From contig JBBPUQ010000001.1 in assembly GCA_038501195.1 (NCBI GenBank), positions 3,348,001 through 3,412,000 of the forward strand: a DNA stretch of 64,000 bases, in the 5' to 3' direction. Under the pieces are notes generated by a model that saw only the letters and a list, made by a program, of their open reading frames with translations, did not search any database and was not told where the DNA came from. The position numbers were made by a program, and so were the translations under genes. This document shows, one piece after another, positions 11,048 through 22,834 of the stretch (positions within the stretch are counted from its first letter, which is position 1; each line of letters begins with the position of its first letter). The DNA is from Nemania diffusa. Its lineage: Eukaryota; Ascomycota; Sordariomycetes; Xylariales; Xylariaceae.

Positions 11048-14000
11048 AGACGGGAAAGAGTACAGATACCCCAGAGTGGAGGAAACGATGAGGAAGCAGA
11101 AAGGCATTTGCAGAATACGGCGTCTACGTGGATGACAATGGAAATTTCGACGGCAGGACGGCGTTTATTGGTATGTGAAGTTCAGGGAGAGCTTCTAGAA
11201 TGGGTTTTAACCCTGTCGAGCCTTCTCGATACAGAAATATGTTGAATTCCCAGCAATGGATTGCTTGAGTTTCCCAATCAGTTTGTAAACAACCATTTAG
11301 TGCCTAGAGAAAACCATGGCACAGCCAAGGAGTTGCGAGGTGTCAAATCAGTTCCGCTTTTCTCACCCGTGCTGAAATTAATGGTGATAGGAACCGCATA
11401 CTTGGGGTTTTCAAGATCAGCATACAGTTCTGATTGTAGGATCACTCCAGCCGCATATTTGTATATCAGCGTGCGCAGTTAGGCGGTGAATTCCGTTGGA
11501 ACCGCTGCACGGGAAGATAGTTAAATAGTATTACATGATAAGAAGCCTCGTGGGAATGTTCCGGCCCTATTGTTCTTTCAAAGACATTGATGCCGTCCAT
11601 CAGCCAGGCTTTGCTAGTACGTAATGAGTGAAGCAAATATATGACGAACTAGGCGTTCGGAACCGAAGGCTAGTTCTTAATTTAACCATTTGGAATTATA
11701 AAACACTACATGCTACCCTCACTCGTGCTCTAGCTACGGGAGGCGTAGTTAGCACTCGTTCAAGTCACCGACGGGGTTTCCCCATGGGGCGTTACCGGCG
11801 TAAGCATAAAGGATCCTAGGACGGCGGAAGACGGCACACCACTAGTAGCATGGTTTAAATAGAACGCACGAGGCCCGGTAGTCCTAAAAGGAGTGGCCAC
11901 AGAGCTGTTTCACAGCTCTTCCTTGAGGCTGAAAATGGCCTCTGAGGCCATAGCAAACAGCTAAACGCGTCAATGGCTTGAGTGTGTAATCTACCTGTGC
12001 AAATTCCTCTTCTCGTGGTGTTAAATAGTATCGATCGGGCTATCAATTGCGCTCTGGCTATGCACCGCTGCCTAGGTAGGAGTCGACTCGTGGAAGACCC
12101 ATTGCTACCCAATGCAGTTGGAAGTCATCATACTCAAAACTGAACTATGCGTCGTTAGATAAGATGAAAATGGAGCGAGCTCCTTCTCGCCTCTGTAAGA
12201 TTTCCTCAATTTTCAAACCTAGTCCTAATCGCCAAAGCCGACTAGATCGTAGACTGCTATATCGACCTAGACTACCACACGATATACCCCTTATCATTCT
12301 AAAAACGCAGAAAGCGATATGCAGATCTCTTAATGGTGTCAAGATAAACATCGCAATATATGAGATGCCTGCAACTTTTGCGTAAGATGTAAGATGCGCA
12401 CGTATTAGCGTTGACGACGGCGGAGATCTCTTTTACATAGCTGATAGGACTGTCTTCACTACACCAAATCGGGTATTGGATCAATCAATCAGTAGATCTC
12501 TTACGCCAGACATGGCGTTAGATCGTCCGAACATCCGGGTATCCGATCTATCAACCTAGTGTAAGAGGTATCTAGATAATCCTCCAGCTCCGGCGCCGAG
12601 ACATAGATGCGAGCAGATGCGAGCTTGAATCTCAGCTACCTAGATAGAGTACGGCGCACGCTCTGAATGCATCATGATTACGAATCATATACAAGTACTT
12701 AGGAAACGAAGATATATATTAGAGAAACACCAGGAGGTCGATTTTAGAAAACGGTGAAGGTTATCTCGAGTCCATATCGCTATTCACCCATATACGTAAG
12801 ACCCGAACAGCCACAAGTTCGTAAGATAAACATGCGATTCCTCTACCCTATCTATGTACATACACTATTTCCATTATTACCCCGGTGTTATCAGCTATGT
12901 TCCTACATACGTCACGTACATCGCATGAGCACAGGCCCGACGTAGATTCCAAATCCCCCAAAGTCCTTGGGTTGTGTGACGTATCAACTACCACACGATG
13001 GAAGGACAAGAAAGGGGCCATGTCATTGGGTGGAAAAGAATAATAATCTGTATTACTTACATGTATATATGCGTATGTAGGTCTGTAAGAGTGAGCAGCC
13101 ACCGACCGAGTGGTACGATCCACGTGTGTCTGTTTGCCAGTCTGTCGCTCGAAAGCATGTAAGCGAACGTCATCCCTAACGCATGGAGAGGACCTGCTCG
13201 TGCGGCTCGGATAAGCCAAAACGTGGGAGTTGGAGACCCCGGTGATTATTCTGAAATCGGATTCGATGGACGCACTAATCCTAAATAACCTGTCCTAGCA
13301 TATCTCTATCCATAGGTATGCGATGCGATGTAGAGAATTCACAAGCCAGTTTAATGAAGTAGATTGTGCCCCACGATTTAAACACCTCGATGGGCTACCC
13401 CCAGCCATGAGCAACGAGAGGGAACACGAAAGATTGGAAATGTTATATGGATTCTAGGGCTACTTTCTAATACCCGCTATTGCTCGTACAGCTAACTAAT
13501 TAACCAGCTATTTCGGAAACAAAAAAAAGTACTAATTGGGGGGTATCTATAAATCCTTCTGAGGGTCCGTCGCGTCATGACAACGGCAGGTCTAAGTTGA
13601 CGGGCAAAATGCTTTAAAAAAAATCACCTTCCGGTGCCGCATCAGCAGCTTATTTAATGCCTCGCCCGATATTTTAGTCTTTTCCGCCGCCCGCGCACCA
13701 GCTGTTCGTTATACTCCCGTCACTCCTGTCACCACCTCCATAATCTCGAGCCCGAATGTCTCGTGCTCATTGGGGATAGGAAAACACGGGGAACCATGCC
13801 TAACAACCCACTACCCTCACGTCGTTGACTCCCATGTCGTGAAACCGAAAACGCCGCAGTGGCTTTGTCTGTAAAGCCGGCCCCGATAAAAACAAGTCCA
13901 ACTCCCAGGGTGTGGAGTAGACAACCTATTGCATGACGCCTTATACCCAGCCCATTCTGCTTGAGCTTTTCTTATATATATATATAAATTTGTATTACAC

Positions 14001-14154
14001 TTGATGGCTGATTTCGGCATCGGGGTCGTAAATCTCATGAGATTGAAGGCTAGTCCTGAATTTTCAGTGGCCTGGGGAGTCGAATTATGGTAAAGTATGG
14101 CGATAGTGTATATAGGTAGAAAAATAAATAAATAGTAATGGCGAAATTCTCGTG
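11048..14154. other. Intergenic region between convergent RPB5 and rhodopsin-fold genes
   Basis: No full gene seen. Just after RPB5, 11048-11180 looks protein-like in two successive frames (see findings). Two perfect short palindromes lie at 11909-11951. The rest is AT-rich with scattered TACCTA words, an A-rich run at about 13520-13530 and a (TA)n run near 13975-13986. Confidence 0.5.
11909..11951. repeat. Two adjacent perfect hairpins
   Basis: AGAGCTGT-TTC-ACAGCTCT (8-bp arms, 3-nt loop, beginning near 11910) is followed 16 nt later by ATGGCCTC-T-GAGGCCAT (8-bp arms, 1-nt centre, 11935-11951). The flanking spacer GAGGCTGAAAATGGCCTC adds a further pairing option. They lie 0.9 kb beyond RPB5 in unannotated sequence. 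Confidence 0.7.
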
Positions 14155-15858
14155 TTATCGGAGTAAGCCACCAACATCGACTAACACCGGGCCCCCGCGG
14201 AACTCATCGATCTCGTAAGCTAACTCATGAGGATGTTGTGCGATAGGCTGTAGCTCGGTTCCACTAGAAGGAGTCATGGAACGTCTTGATTGGAAAGGCC
14301 GAAGAAGACCACCTAGATCCTGCAAAAGTGTCTGAGAGCCTCGCCGTAAGCCGGAACCACTTGCGGTCATGGTTGGCGATGGAGTTGCACGGTACGGGGA
14401 GAGCGGATCATGGCTCGAATGAAAACTATCGGGAGTGCCCCGCAGAGTAGTCTCGTTTGTCTCTCCATCTCCCATACCGCCTCCATCGAGGAAGGAGACC
14501 CGCCTTGGCGTATTGGTTGAGTTGCTCTGGCTGGACGTGGCGAACTGGTCGTGATGAAGAAGAGCATTATCCCTACGCGCAGCGCTCATCGTGAGTGGTT
14601 GGCCGAACTGCCACTGGTCCATACTGGCAAGAGGGGCGGGTCTAAACCCTAGTTCTGAAGCTGCTTCCTCATCTGTATTGCGATAGTTCTGATTGTTGCC
14701 TAAGCCTATGTCTCTGACCAAATCTTCATCACTCCCCCAGTGCCTGTGGATCGTAGGGCGCCGCGAGGACATTCGGTCTATAGAGTCAGCGGCGACTGAA
14801 TCGGCTCTATATTTAGTCTTCTTGGTACCTCGGTCACGGACGAAAGAACCGAGAACTAGCGCATTTGCCGCCGTGGTTGCGAAAAGTAGCTCGACTGAAG
14901 CAAGAAGGGACCGCGTCTGTTGGCTACCATGGGTACGAAAAACATAAACTACTCGGTAGATAGTGGTGCCAACCGGAGCTAAGCTTAAACAAAATAGCAA
15001 GGTAAGTTGAAATTTCCTTTTTGGGCCCATGTGGCTAGTTAAGATGATGGGCACAGGGAATATAACCAGGACAAGGTCCGTCATAATATTGGACGTGGAC
15101 ATGGTGATCAGCTGGACATAGCCTTGGCGGCATTGGCCACCGGGATCGGGCAAAACCTGCCAATAGCGATTAAACGGCTGGCATTCGACCAGATTCGCAA
15201 GGAGAACAGCTATAAACGTGACAGCTAATATGCACCGTATAATATTCAAGGTGAGGTCATGGGACGCTCTCCAAAATGTGCTCGTCAGGCGTTTAAAATA
15301 TTCGAGGATGGCAAGCTTTAGAATCCAGAGCCTTAGGTCGCACTCAAGTTAGCTTTTTTCAAATCCAAACGTAGGGTAATCTAGGGGCTATGTAGTTCGG
15401 GATTTTGGTTTGGGTTATAGGGATAATATGTAGGAAATCTAGTAAAATAAAGGCTATTGGGGGATCGGGGTGATGAATATCGACGAGTTTACATCGGGCA
15501 CGGGACAAAATATAGAAAGTACCTACGTCGCCGCATATAATACGCGACTCGCTATAACCAGCCCACTAGCGATCGATTTATGCCTCTTCTCTGTTTCGGA
15601 CAATGGCCAGTTAAACTGGGCGTTGTTGGTCCCCCACAACAATACGATATGGACAAGGCCCATACGAAGGAACAGAGGGACTGCGGCGAAGGTAACGGTT
15701 CTGTCCTCCCGGAAGAGCTTCTCGGATCGGATAAAACGGCCGGCAACACGCAGGAAGATGATGGTGGAGCAGAATAGGGTTATCCACCAGCAGACGAGAA
15801 GCGTGGGTTTGTCCTCGTCAGGAGAATGCAGCGGCGGCGGCGATGAGTACAACGGCAT
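14155..15858 (-). CDS. Seven-transmembrane rhodopsin-fold (SAT4/Pth11-like) membrane protein
   Basis: Two exons, 15858-15527 and 15331-14155, encode 502 aa. The intron (GTAGGT...CCTAAG) joins ...YAA-T-LWILKLAIL in phase 2 and restores the family motif ATLWILKLAILEYFKRL. Seven hydrophobic segments fill residues about 20-300: VCWWITLFCSTIIFLRVAGR (TM1, with the family R-x-x-GR end), TM2 (LVHIVLLWG), TM3 (LWILKLAIL), TM4 (IIRCILAVTFIAVLLANLVE), TM5 (TDLVLVIFPVPIIL), TM6 (LLFCLSLAPVGTTIY) and TM7. Between TM4 and TM5 is the typical CQPFNRYWQVLPDPGGQC loop. The last 200 or so residues are a Ser/Thr/Pro-rich cytoplasmic tail with polar runs. Fungal relatives include Pth11-type putative receptors; the ligand is unknown. 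Family call firm, function open. It is convergent with RPB5. Confidence 0.9.
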
Positions 15859-18800
15859 GGTGGCACTGGTCAGTTGTGGCCACGCCCGTCAACCTCCGGA
15901 GAGGGGACGAGCGGGGAGTTCGCGGTCGTCCCCGGAGGCTCGCAGACTCAATGGCGGCTAGTAATACGGCTTCTAGGAGTCAAGTTCGCCTTGACCTGGC
16001 GCAACATGTAGTTGCCGAAATCCCGATGTTGGCGCAATCTGTCGACAGGGCGACAGAACAGGCCGGTTGGGGGGGTTCCAGCAATTTGAGCACACAATAC
16101 GCTCGTGACGTTGAAATATATGTCACAAAAGCGTCCGTGGAGTAGCCTGTGGTTTGAGCTTATCTGGTGCATATGCATATATAATGGTTGTAGCGCGGAT
16201 GTCCTCTGGTGAACAGCATGTACTTGTACTACAACAACGGGTCGACAATGGTTGTGATAAACTGTACATGGTAGAAAGAGAATCAATGGCGCTGGTTGTC
16301 GGGATGGGATTCACAACGGATGGCGACAGCACCAGCAGCAGCAGCAGAATTCGTGGTGGGAGTCGGGATGTCGCAGGCCACGAGAGTCGAACTCGAGCTC
16401 GATGAGAGGTCGATCGAGGTGAGACAAGTGGATAGCGAAATGCGAAGGCAAGTAGGTGAGGAGGTAATTGGGTTTTGGGGATTCATCCTGCCGCTAATGG
16501 ACGCTGCTCCTGCTCCTGCTCCCGCTCCTGCGCGGCGGTATACGGTGCCACAGTAGGTATCTCTATCTGCTCTAGCGATGCGGGAGAGGGCCTGAAAGAG
16601 GGCCTGGAGCCGATAAAGCACGACGTAGCACCACTTCTGATAGGTACAGAGCTGTGCGCCCAGGGATGACGAACCCAGCCCCAGTTGTCTCACACACACT
16701 TGGACGTAATTGTGGAGTGCTACATCGTCGAATCCATCGGGTCGGGGTCGTCGGGGGGGGCTTCTGCGCTACCAGTCGCCTATCCAGTCGCCTGCTAGTG
16801 GTCCCAATGGCAAGTCCCGGCTACCTCGGTTCGCAGGGTGTAAAGCGTGTGGCGCGAAGTACCTCGGCGTACTTCCACCATCTGCACACACCTACATACA
16901 TATTGTACTTCCACTTAGCTAGATCGCCTTTACTAGTTCCTCGACAGCGCTCGTGCTAGCCTGCCTACACTAGTCATTTCAGTACAAGCCCGCGACCAGC
17001 CAAGTCTGTACGCCATCACCAAAAGATAACGAATGACTTGACCTGGCAAAGAGTGAGATTCCGGGCGTAGCTACGAAATACTGCTCTACAAGTAGGTAGT
17101 GTCTACAAGTATATACCTGTAGGCGGGTGATGTACTCTGTGTAGCACTGACTAGAACGATAGTTTAGGCCTAGCAGTATGTTGGATTATGCCTATAGGCT
17201 CTACCTGCGCAGTACAACATACTTACTTATGTACCCAGAATCTAGATAGGTCGCAGTGAAAATCAGGTCCGCTGCATACATACGCCGTTACTGCAAGCGA
17301 GCTCGTGCCATGTCTCACGCCTTGTCCACTTACATCTATCCTTGCCTCGGTGTTGTGCGACAACACCATCAATAGGAATCCCATGTACTTGGGATTGGCT
17401 CGATCTATTATGCGTACTCTTGCGGTGAGAGAGAGAAAACCCCCCCATCCCATCCCATGCACGTTGTGCGGCTGCCTGTTGGTTGGCGTTGGACAAAGCC
17501 AAGCATGTGGACAGGCTCCTCACAAAAAACCTCATGTACAGCCCTGTACCGAGTACAGGGTATTCCCGCACACAACGGCGGTAGCGGTGGTGCTGGGCGG
17601 CACCAAAGGCGGCACCAAGGTCAACTCGACTCTCGAGTCTATTGAATCTTGATACAATACCTAGACTCCCTAGGTAGCTAACGCGTCAATAAAGGGGAAT
17701 GAAGAGATAGAGAGATAAAACAGAGAAAAGCGCCGTGATGTTGCCGCTAAAAAAAGCCACTCCGGATTTCCAACTTCGCTTGTCTGCATCTACCATTCGA
17801 CGTCGAGCGTTAGCTGAGTCGTCACCGGTCTCAGCAATGTGATGTAAGTAGGGTAATGTACTTAGCTGAACAAACCCCATTATCTCTGGGTCTTATTGAC
17901 TCGCTGCATTTTTTTGTTGCCGGCCGGTACTTACTCGGATCCTCAATCATACAGTATTGTACCATGTACAGTAGGATGCGACGAGCCCCAACAGCCCACC
18001 AATCACCAGTCTACAGCACCTATAAATGGTATAACTACGTGAGAAGTGTAATGAATCCTAGACTTAACAATAGGTAACATGTAGGTAGGTATCTACACCA
18101 TATCTTCCTAGCGTAATCGATATCGCTATTTCTAGCATGATAAGGATCATAGGCATTGTGCACCAAGAAGTAATGATAAGCCAGCCACAGGTTGGCTGTT
18201 ATGTACAGAGTATGTAGATTATGTACATAGGTAGCTTCCCAGTCTCGAAACCCTGACGACTCGCTGACATTACATGTAGGTAGGGAAGGTACCTAGGTAC
18301 TCTGTAGTATATGTATGTGGGTGTAAGATAATCATGTAAGTGATTGGGGAAAAACGCCCAGGCCACCGTTGACTGACCATTGATTGACTATTGTCAACGA
18401 TGCAACCTCGTCTTGGCTCCTTGCGTAACCCCAGATATCTGCCCAGATCTTATCCTTCACGCCGCGCCCGACATGTGAAGGAATTTGGTATCAACTCCAA
18501 TCAGTACGTGCCCTGACACTATTCAACACCAGGTTCCAAGGTACTGGGAACTGAGTACCATGTATTTGCCCACTAGTTAGATGTAGGTACTGCGTATTCT
18601 ATAATCAACAAACCCTCCATGGCTGTTATCGAACGCCGCCTACAAAATGCCAACATACGCTAAATAAATAATAGTGTCCGATAACAGAAATGAAGGGCGA
18701 CTGGGCTCCGTCACCGAAATGCCCTGCAGGTCGAGCGCCCTGTTAGTACGTATTACGCAGTAACGTTAGGAACGAGCTACACTACATTACGCTAAATAGC

Positions 18801-21800
18801 ATGCATGCATAGGTACACTGCAAGTAGGCTGTACGTAGTTGCTGTTCAGTAAAACGTACCTTGTCAGGTATTCTTGGCACGCTAACTCGTTGGCCACCGT
18901 GGGCTACTTGGCCAGATGTATCTCGTTTTTTGATAATTGCATAGAAAACCCCCCGGCAAACTCGCGGTTGACCCTGGCCGCAAACCCTCGCCGCAAGCCT
19001 TGCCTAGCGCGGGTACTTGACTAGGCACGTCTTATACCCCTACACACCAGTAGGTAGGCTGGATTATTGAGATCAATGCGCCTCCTGTATATCTGGCAGG
19101 TTGGTGGAATTATCTAATACACTATGAGGACCGATTGTGGATAATCAACAATACTCGCTATCAAGAACCTAACGATATGGTTTCATTGTTTGATTTTTTT
19201 TTCTCTCTCGACTCCTAATCTGTTTTTAGTCGCGCTACTTTAGTTTCTCTGCCACCGCCACTACCATTACGGTCATTTTTATTTTCATCTTCATGCGTTC
19301 ATGAGACTCGATTCCTTCCCCCACGAGCAAGGGCGGTCGATAACCATCCTTGTTGCAGCACGGGGGTCATCTGGTGCAGGGCTTGAAGCGAAAGCCCGCT
19401 GGTTGGACAATACCGCGCGAAAACGCTGCACGGCGCACCACCAGACATTTTGGCCGCTGGGGTCCAGCTTGGGCATAGGTGGATATTGGACGCGGAGAGG
19501 ATGTGATGACAATTTCATAACAGATTAGGATTGGTGGCCGTTGCTTATCGCGCAGTACATAGTAGGCATTTTTTCTTGCACATCAAAACAAATCATCACA
19601 GCGAGTGCGAGGAAGGCATCCTATCCAGGGTGCAGATAGTAGGGTATTTGATTTTATTCTCGACATGCGGAATACCCACCACTTGCCTACGTACAACATG
19701 CATACATACATACACATACATACAGAGTACATACGTACCTCTGATCAGCCGCATCTCAGCCTTTTTTTTGAGTAGCAACAAAACAAGTTTGTTTCATGAC
19801 GTCCGCCAGTAACAGACCACCATCTCTCCAACAGCGCGCTATAACATATAATATTTCGCTCGTGGCCATGGACCAGCGTCATATCATGCGACTTTCGATA
19901 GGGGTCCGACGACCATGTTTGCGTATGAGTAGCCCAGCATGCTGAGCTACGTCAATCATGGCGAGTAGGTAACGGGGCCACGCCACGCCACCGACTAACC
20001 TCGTCGCTCACCGACCGCCATAGCTCAAAACCCGACATTGTGGATATCTTGACAGGTGATTCTCGCTTCTTGTATACTAATCGATCATCAACGTACGGTA
20101 TCTCGTTCATGTACGATGAGGGGAAATTTGAGAGCTGCATCATCCACATATTCATCCTATTTAAGCCGGGCCAACTTCAGCTTACACCGCCAACCAACCG
20201 CCTGTTTATGCATACGTACAGCGTACAGAATACATGACCTCAACTTTGCATTTACCTAATTTTGCCATGCACTGGGCACGATCGAGCCCCCGGCGCACTA
20301 CGGACTGCCGTCGCGGATCGGTCCTCCTCCTGTCGCCTCGGAGTTGCGCAGTCAGCTGTTATTGCCGACGGTGCCGCGCAGAATTTGAATAATACTCCCA
20401 TACATGGAGACGTCTTGCTGCAAATCAGCCGTAGCCCGCCCGAGTTGCGCTTCCATTGAGCCGCATGACCGAGCTAATGTACATGCGCTACATAGTCTAC
20501 ACTTCAACACATTACTTACTTCCATATATTAGGTACACTTTACAGTACGCATGCATACCTACTTGGTTGAGAACTCCAGTGCTCTAGGGCTATATTTGGT
20601 CCCCAATGTTGGCTCCGGATTCACGAAGAAAAATCGCGACCGACCTTTCCACAAACCTACCTTAGTAGAGTCGTTTTTCTGAAGGCAACTTCATGCACGT
20701 GCAAATGCTCTACAACAGGCATTGATGCCGGCTTTGATTATTGACCACCATTCTAAGTGTGACTGTCACCCCATTTGCCAGCTTTTCCAAGCAGGCTCCG
20801 TTGGAAATAGGGACTATGGTGCAGTTCCAATCCTATACTGCAACATACAGTACCTACTACAACAGATCCCAACGCCACATGTAGAGCACAAAAGTCCCCG
20901 CAACTCCAACTAGGCTAGCCGAGTATCGTATACAATCACCCTGAAGGGTATACGTTAAGAGAGATGTAATCCAGGCTTTGTGTGAAGTTTTTAATTGAGG
21001 AGGGCAAACCACCACCTTGGCTTAACTAATACGCGTATGCGTACCTGCGGAATGCACACCAACATTTGCCTTACGGTGCCTTGCACATGTCAGAGTCGCA
21101 GGCATCAGGAGATGATAGATAGACTTATTTAGCCTATCTAGAAAATGTAAGTAATCTAATCTATATGTCTTAGTCAGTACGACATGTGTCCGGATTGTCG
21201 GGTCACCAGTTCTCGAATTCAGGTAGCTTATTCATTTATTTCTCTTTTGGCATCGTAAATCTACTATAAGTACCTAACGCAAACCCATCCAGCCTCTATC
21301 TACGTTGATACCTATTTGTAGTAGGTATCTGTCTCTCGCTGTCAAAGTCGGGATCTTAATCTCTGCTAGCTGCACCCTATACCCTATCCAGCCAACCGAG
21401 CGAACACCCCCCCGGCGCTTCCCCGGATTAGCACATCCTGGGTCGTGCCTAGACCTCCTCCGTATCTGACACTACCTAGGGCCCTACCAGCACTACTTGT
21501 AACTAGGGCTAGGTAGTTGTATCTATTCGCTTTCATCAGGTGATTTCTTATCAACTTCGACTTGACCGTCTCCCTAGTCTACTTAGTCACTTAGTAGTGT
21601 GGTGCACAGAATAGGTATCCCCTCATACCTTGATTTATGTATCTACCAGAGCCCAGACTCTCACTCCACCCTCTTCAAAAAACAATAACTACACTAGGTA
21701 GATAGATTTTCCCCCATCGCTAGATAGTTGGCGACACGTGATTATGATGTATTGCAGCCAACGTTAGCCAGGGTTCATTCAGTGCTCGTGCGCGATTAGC

Positions 21801-22834
21801 GTCTCTCCTAGCTCCCTAAGGTCAGTACTCCATAATACCTACATACTGTAGTACGTTGGACGCGAGAAGGGAAGATGTGCAAAAAGGTGGGAGTCGATCG
21901 GATTACTACTCCATATTCCTACCCTATCCATTCCATTCGCTTGCTGCTACCGAAACCGAAGATCTGCATTAATTACTATTACTCCACGGCCACCTTTTGT
22001 TCTTTCCCGGTAGGCTCCTACCTGAGGATTCGATGCTCCCCTCAAGAATTGAATCGCGCATGCGCTATCTAGGTACTGCTGCGCGAGGGGGTATGTATGT
22101 AGGTAGTCCAAGATTATTGATTCTTGTTGCAGGGACCGAGCGGCAGCCGAGCGACAGCCTAGCGCACGATAACGATCTACGATTTTCGAGGCCCCCTCGT
22201 CTACTCCCGCGCCAAGATATCTGCGTAACCGGCACCGTTACGCTAACTCGTTACCTCAATCTACGTAATAAACTAGTAGGTAGTATACAGATTACCTGGA
22301 TGGGTAACATAGATATACCGGTAGCGTAGATATACGGTGACATCGGTAGGTGTTTAAATCTTACCTAGGTAGGAAATGCCCTCGGTCGTATTGTTGACAG
22401 GACCCCTAAGTGGTTATGTCGAGTCACTCTGTCACAAGCCTCTTACCGCTTACAAGACATAGCAAGCTGCCATTCGTTCATCGCGAGTTATAATATTGCG
22501 CATATATCCTTCTTCTCGTATTTAGCTTCACACTCGTATTACGTATACTAACCCAATATCCCATAGTGTCGGTATGTCTATCTCGTCTAAGTTATATGCT
22601 TCTCTGATATACCTCGGCCTAGATCTGCAGGCGGCACTAACAGACTAACAAAACTACGCCTTGGTAACAGATCGAACCATAAGCTTCCTTCGTGGATATA
22701 TCTGGTCGAAAATCCCTATGCTAACAATCGCTCCCCAGTGTATTAGCCTCCCGGATTCACGGATTCAAGGCGGCTACGAATTCCTATCTACTAGTGGGTT
22801 AGCTAACAAGAAACGACCAGGTATGCTATCGCTC
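15859..22834. other. 7-kb gene desert
   Basis: No recognisable gene on either strand. The first 0.8 kb (15859-16700) is the likely upstream region and leader of the rhodopsin-fold gene, with CAG/CTGCTC-type low-complexity runs (16328-16345, 16500-16535). The remainder alternates AT-rich sequence and TACCTA/GTAC-rich words (clusters at 18078-18100, 18270-18300, 22340-22375). A hairpin lies at 17542-17560 and an inverted repeat CGTTGAC/GTCAACG at 18367-18399. Open frames reach about 115 codons without domain resemblance. Confidence 0.5.
17542..17560. repeat. Perfect hairpin CCCTGTAC-CGA-GTACAGGG
   Basis: Eight-base arms with a 3-nt loop, in a gene-free stretch; function unknown. Confidence 0.7.

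Noticed and set aside
15470..15961. 163-codon plus-strand frame
   Set aside because: Antisense to exon 1 of the rhodopsin-fold gene, whose transmembrane sequence and splice join are convincing.
16283..16699. 138-codon minus-strand frame
   Set aside because: Low-complexity Ala/Gly/Ser runs from CTGCTC and CAGCAG repeats; no homologous domain recognised.
18367..18399. CGTTGAC...GTCAACG inverted repeat
   Set aside because: Seven-base arms with a 19-nt spacer are expected by chance in a spacer of this length.
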